Source of the DNA: Candidatus Mediterraneibacter merdigallinarum
GTDB lineage: Bacteria > Bacillota > Clostridia > Lachnospirales > Lachnospiraceae
NCBI GenBank assembly: GCA_019117305.1
Contig: DWZZ01000029.1
Coordinates: forward strand, 1 to 32,335
Direction: 5' to 3'
Length of the DNA: 32,335 bases
The position numbers and the translations under genes were made by a program. Positions 17,866-26,430 of the stretch are shown in pieces; position 1 is the first letter of the stretch; every line of letters starts with the position of its first letter. The notes beneath the pieces were generated by a model. That model was given only the letters and a program-made list of their open reading frames with translations. It searched no databases and was not told the DNA's origin.

Positions 17866-18834
17866 TTATTTTTTTGCTTTTACGTTCCTTTTCTCCACTT
17901 CAGCCTGAAACTGCACGGCAAGATTCTGCCATTCCTGATAGCCTTCTTCTCCTCTGTGATCAGGCAGGGTATAATTTTCTTTTAAATATTTTCCCATATA
18001 TGCAGTAACTTTCTGTGCGCCGTGGAGATTCAGATGATCTCCTTTGTCATAACTGTCTTTTTTCCAGTCGATTCCGATTTCTTTTGTCTTCATATTCAGA
18101 TCAATATATGGAAGTGCGTTTTCTTTGGCATACGCTTCAATCGCATTATGTTTTTTATAGTTGTAATTATGCGGAGACGGCGCGCTCATAAGCAGAAGAT
18201 CCGCGCCATTCTCTCTGCACATTTTCTTTATGTCTTCCATATAGTAATAAACAAATTCCGGAATCTGCTGCACATCTTTTGTTTCTTTCATATAGTGGTC
18301 GCTTCCTTCATAAGGAACCACTTTATCCCGTATTTCAAATCCTTTGAATACAGTACGTCCTGTGTACTTTTTCCCGTCAATAATCTGCTTCCACAGATTA
18401 TGATAACGGAATATAGGGAAATAATACCGGACAGGTTCTATAATTGACATTGAGACATTAGTAAGAAATCCCGGATCACGAAACATCGCATTTGTCTCAA
18501 GAATAACCAATTTAGGCGACTGTGTTTTAAACGCCTCTTTCAGCAGAAAACAAGTCTCCTGGATCCTTTGTCCCGGCTGACCACAGTCAAATGACGTAAT
18601 CCCCGTCTGATTCCACAGATCCATCGGAGACATCGAAGTATAACTTTCACTGTCTCCAATCACCAGAATGTCAATTGTATTTTCCGGTTCTGCGCCAACC
18701 GACGCAAAGGAACGGCTTCTCCCTATAATACCGTCTTTCATGCTGACAGCCACTTTCTGTATGCCAAAAGAAAGCACTCCCAGCAGCATTACAAATATTA
18801 AAACAAATAAAATAATTCTTTTTTTCGCTTTCAA
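17866..18834 (-). CDS. SGNH/GDSL-hydrolase-like membrane-anchored protein (DltD/AlgJ-like role)
   Basis: N-terminal TM; VIGDSESYTSMSP as GDS block and GDHLNLHGA as C-terminal D..H motif; adjacent to an MBOAT gene. Likely TTG start at 18834 with AGGAGG upstream. Confidence 0.8.
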   Translation of the reverse strand: MKAKKRIILFVLIFVMLLGVLSFGIQKVAVSMKDGIIGRSRSFASVGAEPENTIDILVIGDSESYTSMSPMDLWNQTGITSFDCGQPGQRIQETCFLLKEAFKTQSPKLVILETNAMFRDPGFLTNVSMSIIEPVRYYFPIFRYHNLWKQIIDGKKYTGRTVFKGFEIRDKVVPYEGSDHYMKETKDVQQIPEFVYYYMEDIKKMCRENGADLLLMSAPSPHNYNYKKHNAIEAYAKENALPYIDLNMKTKEIGIDWKKDSYDKGDHLNLHGAQKVTAYMGKYLKENYTLPDHRGEEGYQEWQNLAVQFQAEVEKRNVKAKK

Positions 18835-18866
18835 ACTTTCCTCCTCGGTATACTGAAAATACTCCC

Positions 18867-20456
18867 TTAGAATCCTGCGTATATGAGATCAACTTTCTGA
18901 TATCCATCCCCGTACGCCGCAAATATAACCACCGCCAGAATCAGCGCATAGTACGCGCACCAGCGCAGCGGAAGCCGGCATTCCGAGAGCCTTTCCCTCA
19001 CACATATTCCCCGTTCTTTTATCATACCGACTACTGCCACCACAATGCACCCGGCCACAACCGCTACAATATCAGACTTCTGCAGTCCCAGGTTAAGAAG
19101 AGTTCCGTCCCACAACTGCCGGATCTGGAAATCCTCAGATATACTTCGGAACATATGGAGGCCCGCCCGGAATCCATCTGCCCGGAAAAACAGCTCTCCC
19201 ACAAAAATAATGATCCATGTTTTTGTAATCTGTACTCTTCGCCATGCCCGGGAATCCTCGCGGATATGAAAGACGTTCAATGCCCGGTCCCTTACAGGCT
19301 GTACGGCAATGCCCAGCAGGATCAGGGTAAAATAATACAATCCATAGAAAATATAACTCCACCTTGCGCCATGCCACAAACCGTTGCAGATCCATACCGG
19401 CAGAAGCGCCATGGCAGAAGTTCCCAGCATGGTTACATACTTGCCCAGATGTTTTCTGCCGTACTGGTTCCATTTCTTTACAATCCCGGACATAGAAACC
19501 GGATAGAAAATATATGTCTTAAACCATACTCCCAGTGTAATATGCCATCTTCTCCAGAACTCCGCAGCATTTCTTGCGCAGAAAGGCTGACGGAAGTTTT
19601 CCGGAAGACGAACTCCGAAAAGTTCACCGCTTCCGATTATCATATCCATACATCCTGAAAATTCCATATAAAGCTGTACGGTATAGGCTACTGCTGATAC
19701 GGCAACAATGAGACCGCTGTAAGATGTATAGTGCTCAAACACCATTCCTACCGCAACCGCCAGCCGGTCAGCCACAATCTTTTTCTTAAAAAGCCCCCAT
19801 ATAATCCGGATATATCCGTTTTGCAGATTCCGAAGTTCCAACGGCTTCTCTGAGAAAAGGGTATCAGATACATCGGAATATCTGCTGATTGGTCCTTCCA
19901 TAATCTGGGGAAAAAACGCAAGGAAAAGCGCTGTATTTTCCAGATTCGTCTCCGCTTTTATCTTTCCCCAGTACACATCGGCCATATAGCCAATAGCCTG
20001 CAGGGTATAAAAGGATATGCCGATAGGCATAATAAGAGACTTCTGCTCCAGCGAAAAAGGAAGATGACACATCTCTATCACGCCGGATATATTACTGGCA
20101 AAGAAATTATAGTACTTCAGATACGCCAGCACACCCAGCAAAAGCACAACTCCAAGCAGAAGCACCCGTCTGCTCTGCTTCTGGTATGCCGCTTTTACCG
20201 CCTTCCGCTCGCTCCCCGAAACTTTGGCGGCCGCTGCTTTTTCCTCCGATTTCAGCCATGCCAGCCATATACCGATACAGTGGACAAGCAGTGTGGTCGC
20301 GAGAAGATATACCAGCAGCTTTCCGCTGAACAGATAGAAAAACACATAGCCGCATGCCAGCAGCACCCGCCTGCGCCAGCCTTTCGGCGCAAGCTGGTAA
20401 ACTGCCAGACATACAGGGAGGAACAAAAGCACATATAATAATGAATCGTAAGACAT
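18867..20456 (-). CDS. MBOAT-family O-acyltransferase (DltB/AlgI-like)
   Basis: Polytopic membrane protein with IMPIGISFYTLQAIGYMADVYWGK, FFPQIMEGPISRYSD, EFWRRWHITLGVWFKTYIFYP and ICNGLWHGARWSYIFYGLYY (active-site His region). Confidence 0.92.
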   Translation of the reverse strand: MSYDSLLYVLLFLPVCLAVYQLAPKGWRRRVLLACGYVFFYLFSGKLLVYLLATTLLVHCIGIWLAWLKSEEKAAAAKVSGSERKAVKAAYQKQSRRVLLLGVVLLLGVLAYLKYYNFFASNISGVIEMCHLPFSLEQKSLIMPIGISFYTLQAIGYMADVYWGKIKAETNLENTALFLAFFPQIMEGPISRYSDVSDTLFSEKPLELRNLQNGYIRIIWGLFKKKIVADRLAVAVGMVFEHYTSYSGLIVAVSAVAYTVQLYMEFSGCMDMIIGSGELFGVRLPENFRQPFCARNAAEFWRRWHITLGVWFKTYIFYPVSMSGIVKKWNQYGRKHLGKYVTMLGTSAMALLPVWICNGLWHGARWSYIFYGLYYFTLILLGIAVQPVRDRALNVFHIREDSRAWRRVQITKTWIIIFVGELFFRADGFRAGLHMFRSISEDFQIRQLWDGTLLNLGLQKSDIVAVVAGCIVVAVVGMIKERGICVRERLSECRLPLRWCAYYALILAVVIFAAYGDGYQKVDLIYAGF

Positions 20457-20459
20457 TGT

Positions 20460-20687
20460 TTAATTCTCCTGCAGTCTGCAAACCATTTTGTAAATCGCTC
20501 CGGCGGAATTAAAATTCTCCGGAATCATTTCAGATGCCTCAATCTCTATATCAAAAGCCTCCTCAAGTTCTGCTACAAGGGTGATCACTCCGAATGAATC
20601 CAGCAGCCTGTCATCAATCAGCGCCTGTTCCTTCTCATAATCAATACTGTCATCAATCTCCCGTAAAATATTCATTAAAGTTTCCAT
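20460..20687 (-). CDS. Acyl/peptidyl carrier protein (DltC-like)
   Basis: 75 aa, with carrier-protein helix-2 motif RLLDSFGVITLVAELEEAFDIEIEASEM; Ser in DSF is the expected 4'-phosphopantetheine site. Confidence 0.85.
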   Translation of the reverse strand: METLMNILREIDDSIDYEKEQALIDDRLLDSFGVITLVAELEEAFDIEIEASEMIPENFNSAGAIYKMVCRLQEN

Positions 20688-21934
20688 CCTGATAAACCTC
20701 CTGCAATCTCTGTTATTTCTTCTGCCGCGCGGCGTTTTCCGCCGTCACTTCCGTCCTCCGGCATATTCCATAAATATGTATCCCTCTGTTTTCTCAGCAG
20801 CTGCCAGCCTTCGTCCTGCTGATATGTCACAACCGACGGCAGCGGGTGACTCAAAAACAGGGACATTCCTTCCATCGCCGAATACGCGCCTGTCCGTTCA
20901 AAAGCAAGAATTTTTCCGCTCTGCACTCCCGTCAGCTTCACATCTCTGCACAATACGTCATTTACCGTACAGAGCGCGCCGCATATCGTCCACGCTTTCT
21001 CTCTGCCCTGCTGTTCTCCCGGAAGCACCTGGAGATGCGGTTCATACATCCCGCGGATCTGTCCGTCATAATTGATCTGGTGATTTCCTCCGTCCACAAT
21101 ACAGTATTCCGTATCTCCGTTTTTCTTTATATCCCGGATCTGGGTCAGGTAATATCCGCACTCAGCCGCGATGGCCCGACCCAGTTCAATTGTCACATGC
21201 CCCTTCCACTGCATGGAATCTATGGCCTCCCTGAGAGCTGTCAACCCTTCATCTTTGTATGTCTGCACGTCCTTGCCCTGAAAATACGGGACTGCAATAC
21301 CAGGACCATATTCCAGACAGGGAATGGACACTTTCCACTCGTCCCGAATCCGGATCAGAAGATCATCCAGCATGGAGATCTCTTTTTCCAGCTGCTTTAG
21401 CGAACGTTTCTGCGTTCCTGAGAAGTAATGGATCCCTTCTATTTCAAGGTACGGACTCATATTTACCACATTGAATACACTATGGAGCATATCTTCATCC
21501 ATTCCAAACTGATTACCGCTTGTAAGTCTTGGATACAGTCTGAGCTTCACCATATGGGCATCACTCCACTCCACAAAATAGTGAAGCTGTTTTACGGATT
21601 CCACGGTATACGCGCACCGCCCCTGACAGAATTCCAGAATCCGGAATATATCTTCCTTCTTTTTAAGTACTCCGGATATAAACAGTTTTTCAGGCGGGAT
21701 CCGAAGTTTTCTGCAGATCTCAAATTCGCCCATGGAACATACTTCAATCCGATCCGCTTCCTCCGCCATGTGAGCAGTCAGAAAGGGATTTGCCTTCATT
21801 GCATAACACAGGCCCACATCTTTCCCGAAAGCATTCCGGAGCCGCATGGTCTGGGCGGTCAGCCGGTCAAGATCAAAAACATACAATGGTGTTCCATAAC
21901 GCGCCGCCGCGTATTCCAGTTTTTCTTTATTCAA
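20675..21934 (-). CDS. Fold-type III PLP-dependent amino acid decarboxylase (diaminopimelate/ornithine decarboxylase superfamily)
   Basis: YAMKANPFLTAHMAEE (PLP Lys), HYFSGTQ, EYGPGIAVPYF, ELGRAIAAECGYYLTQI (EPGR equivalent), CGALCTVNDVL (active-site Cys), GAYSAM. 13-nt overlap with the ACP gene. Confidence 0.88.
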   Translation of the reverse strand: MNKEKLEYAAARYGTPLYVFDLDRLTAQTMRLRNAFGKDVGLCYAMKANPFLTAHMAEEADRIEVCSMGEFEICRKLRIPPEKLFISGVLKKKEDIFRILEFCQGRCAYTVESVKQLHYFVEWSDAHMVKLRLYPRLTSGNQFGMDEDMLHSVFNVVNMSPYLEIEGIHYFSGTQKRSLKQLEKEISMLDDLLIRIRDEWKVSIPCLEYGPGIAVPYFQGKDVQTYKDEGLTALREAIDSMQWKGHVTIELGRAIAAECGYYLTQIRDIKKNGDTEYCIVDGGNHQINYDGQIRGMYEPHLQVLPGEQQGREKAWTICGALCTVNDVLCRDVKLTGVQSGKILAFERTGAYSAMEGMSLFLSHPLPSVVTYQQDEGWQLLRKQRDTYLWNMPEDGSDGGKRRAAEEITEIAGGLSGWKL

Positions 21935-21939
21935 CTCTC

Positions 21940-23502
21940 CTACCTTCCTTTCCCGGCCGCTACTTTTTTCAGATAATCCCGGTCCGTTTTTCCGTTTTTA
22001 TTCAATGGCATGACGCTCATCTGCACCAGACGTGGAGGCACCATATAAAGTGGAAGCTTTTCCTTCAAAGTTCTGCGTACTTCCGAGGGCTCCACATCTC
22101 CCATATAAAATCCCACGATACGGTTTCTGTCACGGTCAAATATGCAGCAGCTTTTCTGAATATTGTCCACGCTGTTCATAGCGCTTTCGATTTCCTCCAG
22201 CTCAATCCGGTGTCCCATGTGTTTAATCTGAAAATCTTTGCGTCCGGCAAATACCAGCTCTCCGTTTTCATCAAAGCATCCCATATCACCGGTTTTATAA
22301 ATTCTTGTCTTTTCATTTCCATTTACAGGATACAGAACAAACCGCTGCGCCGTCTGCTCCGGATTGCGGTAATAGCCTTCCGCCAGTGATTCTCCTGCCA
22401 CGCAGATCTCTCCCTGTTGTCCCGGCGCAGTTATCTGCTGTCCGTCTTCACCCAGAAGAAATACAACTCTTCCGGGGAAGGCGCGCCCTGCAGGGATTTT
22501 TTCTTTGTCATCATACCGGCGCTTCACCCGGTAAAATGTACAGTTGCATGTAATTTCCGTAGGACCATACAGATTCACGAATTCGGCGTCAGGAAGGGCA
22601 TCCTGCCAGATCCGAAGCTGTTTCGGAGGCATTGCCTCCCCGCTGAACATAACTTTGTTCACATACTCCGGCACCCGGTAAGCCAGTCCTTTCAGCGAGG
22701 ATACAAGCGTCAGCGCGGACACGGCCCAGGTCAGTGTGGTTACTTTCCGATCACACAGATCATCCAGCAGTCTGGGCGGCGTTGAAAAGTATTCTTTCGG
22801 AATCAGCGCCAGTTCCGCTCCTGTCATTACTGCCGAATAGATGTCTTTTACCGATACGTCAAAATCAAAAGGCGCCTGGTTGCCAATCACATCAGCCTCT
22901 GTTATATGGAAGCACTCCGTAAAATGTCCGATAAACTGAAGTACTGATCTGTGGCTTACGATCACTGCTTTCGGATTCCCTGTCGAACCGGATGTAAACA
23001 GTCCGTATAAGGGATCCGCCCTGCGCCCTGCAGAACGAAGCTGTGCAAGCTTTCCCGCGTCCATTTCTGATTTCAGAAGATCTTCTGCCAGAACCGGCTT
23101 CAGTTTACCGTCCGCCAGAAGTCCCGTTGTCTCCAGCAGATTTTTTCCGTTTTCATCCACGACAACAGTCTCCGCTTCCAGCGTCCCGAAAATCTTTTGC
23201 AGCCGGTCTCCCGGATTGTCGGGATTAACAGGAACGTAAAAGCATCCTGCGTACACGGTACCGAACATAGCGGCCAGCGTAACTGCGCTCTTTTCCATGA
23301 GAATAGGCACCGGCCGTCCCGCCGGAACCAGACCGGCAAGTCTGCTCCCGATTTTTCGGGCCATTACGGCCAGTTCATGCCACGTCAGCGACATTCTGGT
23401 ATCAGACACAGCAGTTTTATATTTATACTTCTCTTCTGCCTGCTCAAGGCAGTCAAGAATGCTGTCATATTCTTTTTGTGTGTCATTTTTATTCAAAGTC
23501 AT
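21940..23502 (-). CDS. Amino acid adenylation enzyme (DltA-like/NRPS A-domain)
   Basis: A3 LFTSGSTGNPKAVIVSH, A4 APFDFDVSVKDIY, A5 NLYGPTEIT, A7 YKTGD, A8 GRKDFQIKHMGHRIELEEIE, A10 LNKNGKTDRDYL. Confidence 0.92.
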   Translation of the reverse strand: MTLNKNDTQKEYDSILDCLEQAEEKYKYKTAVSDTRMSLTWHELAVMARKIGSRLAGLVPAGRPVPILMEKSAVTLAAMFGTVYAGCFYVPVNPDNPGDRLQKIFGTLEAETVVVDENGKNLLETTGLLADGKLKPVLAEDLLKSEMDAGKLAQLRSAGRRADPLYGLFTSGSTGNPKAVIVSHRSVLQFIGHFTECFHITEADVIGNQAPFDFDVSVKDIYSAVMTGAELALIPKEYFSTPPRLLDDLCDRKVTTLTWAVSALTLVSSLKGLAYRVPEYVNKVMFSGEAMPPKQLRIWQDALPDAEFVNLYGPTEITCNCTFYRVKRRYDDKEKIPAGRAFPGRVVFLLGEDGQQITAPGQQGEICVAGESLAEGYYRNPEQTAQRFVLYPVNGNEKTRIYKTGDMGCFDENGELVFAGRKDFQIKHMGHRIELEEIESAMNSVDNIQKSCCIFDRDRNRIVGFYMGDVEPSEVRRTLKEKLPLYMVPPRLVQMSVMPLNKNGKTDRDYLKKVAAGKGR

Positions 23503-23563
23503 TTGTTATCACCCCTTGCGTCTTTGTTGGGATTAATTGTAAGGGACAGATATTAACATGTCC

Positions 23564-23603
23564 TGTATAGATTCTTAAGATGATATGTATACATTCTTAA
23601 GGT
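23564..23603. promoter_or_regulatory. Two 18-bp direct repeats with 22-bp period upstream of the Dlt-like operon (candidate operator)
   Basis: tgtatagattcttaagat (23564-23581) and tgtatacattcttaaggt (23586-23603), 16/18 identical. Confidence 0.6.
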
Positions 23604-23610
23604 AATATGT

Positions 23611-23650
23611 ATTCGGATTTGTATGATTGAGAAGGGACGCCGGAAGAGAC
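23611..23650 (+). repeat. Copy B of a ~40-bp dispersed repeat (probably extends rightward)
   Basis: attcggatttgtatgattgagaagggacgccggaagagac nearly matches the reverse complement of positions 3-43. Confidence 0.8.
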
Positions 23651-23901
23651 CGGTGGGGTGCCGGAGACCACACTTGCGTTCGGACCGCAGACGAAGCCGG
23701 TACGTAAGAGCGCAAAGATTTGAACTGTCAGAAATATAAATGTTTTGAATTTATAGTCACACAGGCCTGTACAAAAACCACAGTAAATTCAATTGTCCCT
23801 GGTGTCTCCTGATATGATAAACTGTACTGTAAGAATATATTTATCCAGGCAGCCGGAAGGTCCTGCCCCGGCCGCCTGCGTCCTGACAGGAGGGAAATAT
23901 T

Positions 23902-24909
23902 ATGAATCTTAATATCGGAATTATCGGAACGAATTTTATCAGCAGTGACTTCTGTGAAGCGGCCGCTTCTGTGCCGGAAGCAGCGCTGTATGCCGTTTAC
24001 TCCCGGAAACAGGAAACCGGTGACGGATTTGCCAAAAAACACGGAATTCCCCGGGTATATACGGATTATGACGCCTTTCTTGATTCCGGCCTGAACGCGG
24101 TCTATGTGGCGTCTCCCAACTTTGTTCACTGCGAACAGACTCTGAAGGCGCTGAGGCGCGGAAAGCATGTGCTCTGTGAAAAAGTTATGGCAGTGAATGA
24201 AACCCAGGTGCAGTCCATGATTAACTGCGCCCGGGAAAACGGTCTGATCCTTCTGGAAGCCATGCGCCCGGATTTTGATCCGGCATATGATCTGATTGAA
24301 CAGACTCTGCCCCGGCTGGACCGGCTGTCCCGCGCCACATTTGAATTCTGCCAGTATTCCAGCCGGTACGACCGTTTTCTTAGCGGAGAAACCGTAAATG
24401 CCTTTAACCCGGAACTGTGCAATGCCGCCGTTATGGACATCGGCGTATACTGCATTCACTCTCTGACACGTCTGTTCGGAATGCCGGAACAGATCAAAGC
24501 CTTTTCCACAAAACTGTCAAACGGATTTGAGGGAAGCGGCACAGTACTGATGCAGTATGACGGCATGACGGCAGAAGCCATTTATTCCAAAACTGCAGTT
24601 TCTGTCACGCCCAGTGTGATCCAGGGAGAAAAGGGCTCCCTTCTCATCGACTATGTCAGCCGCCCTGAGACCCTGGAGCTGCGTCTCAGGAAAGGATCCC
24701 GGGATCCACTGTCAGGAGGGAGTACAGAAATGCTGCCCTATACACCGGCAGATAACAATATGATTTATGAAATAAGGGAATTTATAAGACTGATTAAAAA
24801 TAAGGAAGTGAACCATAAGTATCTGCAATATTCTCTGGATACCATTCGGATTATTGACGAAGTAAGACGACAGAACGGGATTGTTTTCCCCGGAGCAAAT
24901 GAAAAATAA
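23902..24909 (+). CDS. Gfo/Idh/MocA-family NAD(P)-dependent oxidoreductase
   Basis: N-terminal LNIGIIGTNFISSDFCEAA Rossmann motif, NAVYVASPNFVHCEQTLKALRRGKHVLCEKVMAVNETQ; AGGAGG RBS. Confidence 0.93.
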   Translation: MNLNIGIIGTNFISSDFCEAAASVPEAALYAVYSRKQETGDGFAKKHGIPRVYTDYDAFLDSGLNAVYVASPNFVHCEQTLKALRRGKHVLCEKVMAVNETQVQSMINCARENGLILLEAMRPDFDPAYDLIEQTLPRLDRLSRATFEFCQYSSRYDRFLSGETVNAFNPELCNAAVMDIGVYCIHSLTRLFGMPEQIKAFSTKLSNGFEGSGTVLMQYDGMTAEAIYSKTAVSVTPSVIQGEKGSLLIDYVSRPETLELRLRKGSRDPLSGGSTEMLPYTPADNNMIYEIREFIRLIKNKEVNHKYLQYSLDTIRIIDEVRRQNGIVFPGANEK

Positions 24910-25004
24910 CCGGCCGGTTTACAGGAAAAACAAACAGTTAAAAAGGGATGGTTTAAAATATACACACCGAATTTTTGACAGCTAAAACTTTCTCCATAAA
25001 ATTC

Positions 25005-25062
25005 AAATTCCCTGCAGCAGGGAGCAGAATTTCAAAAACCTGCTCTCCGCTGCGGGGAATTT
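25005..25062. terminator. Long imperfect hairpin between convergent genes (candidate bidirectional terminator)
   Basis: aaattccctgcagcagggagcag / 12-nt loop / ctgctctccgctgcggggaattt, 23-bp stem with two G-U pairs and one A-C mismatch. Confidence 0.6.
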
Positions 25063-25094
25063 ATGATCTCTTTTCCTATTTCTGTCCGCATGGT

Positions 25095-26429
25095 CTATTC
25101 CATCCCCAGTTTGATCTCCAGAATCCTTCTTACCGACTCGTCAATCCGCTCTTCGGTCAGTTCTCCATTTTCCAGAGCAGCCATAACGCCGTCATACGCC
25201 GCCTGAAAATCCGCCGGCATGAGAAGCATATCCACCCCCGCGTTCAAAGCCGCCACCGCAGCCTCCCCGGAGGAATACTGTTCCGTTATGGCGCCCATAT
25301 TCAGAGCGTCTGTTATTACCAGCCCGTCAAAGCCCATATCCTCCCTGAGGAGGTCTGTAACCAACTGCCGGGACAGAGTAGCCGGTGTATTATCCCCGGT
25401 CACTTCCGGGCAGGCGATATGGCTGACCATAATGACCCGCAGTCCGTTGTCCGCCCCGTCCTGAAAGGGAACCAGAGCTCCGCTTTTCAGCTCTTCCAGG
25501 GTTTCCTCCACATAAACATAGCCCTCATGGGAGTCTGCCGTGGTTCCTCCATGTCCGGGGAAGTGTTTGTACATGCCGATAATCCCCTGGTCATTCAGCC
25601 CTTTCAGCTCTGCCGCCGCCATCCGGGATACCAGCTCCGGATCCGAGCCGAAAGAACGGTATTTCACCACCTCATTTGCCGGATTGGTCAGCACGTCCGC
25701 ATCCGGCGCCGCGTCCATATTAAAGCCCAGATCTTTCAGATAGGCTCCGATGATGCTGCCGGTCTCATATGCCTCCTGCGTATCGCCGCCGGCGCCTACT
25801 TCACTCATATTGCCGATCTCCGGCACGCCGAAGGCTGAATTGCTTCCCACTCTTGCTACCTGTCCGCCTTCTTCGTCCACGGACAGGAAAATGGGAAATC
25901 CGCTCCGGGCAGATGCGTACTCCTGGGTGTTTTCAAGCATGGTCCGGGTCTGATCCGGATCTTTCAGATTCTGAGCAAAATAAATCAGACCTCCCACCGG
26001 ATGTTCTTCCAGAGCCTCTCTGGTACCGTCTCCGGCCTGAATCACCGTTCCCACCCCGGTCAGCGCCTCCGGAGTAATCATAAAAAGCTGGTTTACCTTT
26101 TCTTCCAGAGTCATGGAATCCAGTACGCGGTCAATCTTCATTTCCTGCCAGGCCGCTTCCGCCTCCGGGCCGGCCCCCGATACCTCCGCAGCCGCCTGAA
26201 CACCGGCTTTTGCAAAAGGCACTCCCAGAGGAAGGGGCCCGAAACTCTCTGCCCCGTTCTTCCCGGCCGGACCGGCCAGGAACCAGAATGCGCCTGCTCC
26301 CAGAAGAATGCACAGCAGCACTGCCGGAACAGTCCACAGGATCCATCTGCCGCCCTTCTTTTTCTGCTTATTTGCTCTGCCGTATCCGCTGTTTTTTCCG
26401 GAATTGTACTGTCTGCGTCTGTAATGCAT
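25095..26429 (-). CDS. Membrane-anchored GH3 protein, NagZ/beta-N-acetylhexosaminidase-like
   Basis: N-terminal TM helix; DEEGGQVARVG, YKHFPGHGGTTADSHEGYVYVEETLEEL, GLVITDALNMGAI. Confidence 0.9.
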   Translation of the reverse strand: MHYRRRQYNSGKNSGYGRANKQKKKGGRWILWTVPAVLLCILLGAGAFWFLAGPAGKNGAESFGPLPLGVPFAKAGVQAAAEVSGAGPEAEAAWQEMKIDRVLDSMTLEEKVNQLFMITPEALTGVGTVIQAGDGTREALEEHPVGGLIYFAQNLKDPDQTRTMLENTQEYASARSGFPIFLSVDEEGGQVARVGSNSAFGVPEIGNMSEVGAGGDTQEAYETGSIIGAYLKDLGFNMDAAPDADVLTNPANEVVKYRSFGSDPELVSRMAAAELKGLNDQGIIGMYKHFPGHGGTTADSHEGYVYVEETLEELKSGALVPFQDGADNGLRVIMVSHIACPEVTGDNTPATLSRQLVTDLLREDMGFDGLVITDALNMGAITEQYSSGEAAVAALNAGVDMLLMPADFQAAYDGVMAALENGELTEERIDESVRRILEIKLGME

Positions 26430-26430
26430 G

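Noticed and set aside
20675-21934. Calling the decarboxylase lysA
   Set aside because: Superfamily membership is clear but substrate motifs and operon context differ from biosynthetic DAP decarboxylase; symbol withheld.
17866-23502. Calling the operon canonical dltABCD
   Set aside because: Gene order differs, a decarboxylase is present and the MBOAT looks equally AlgI-like; D-Ala specificity cannot be shown from sequence alone.
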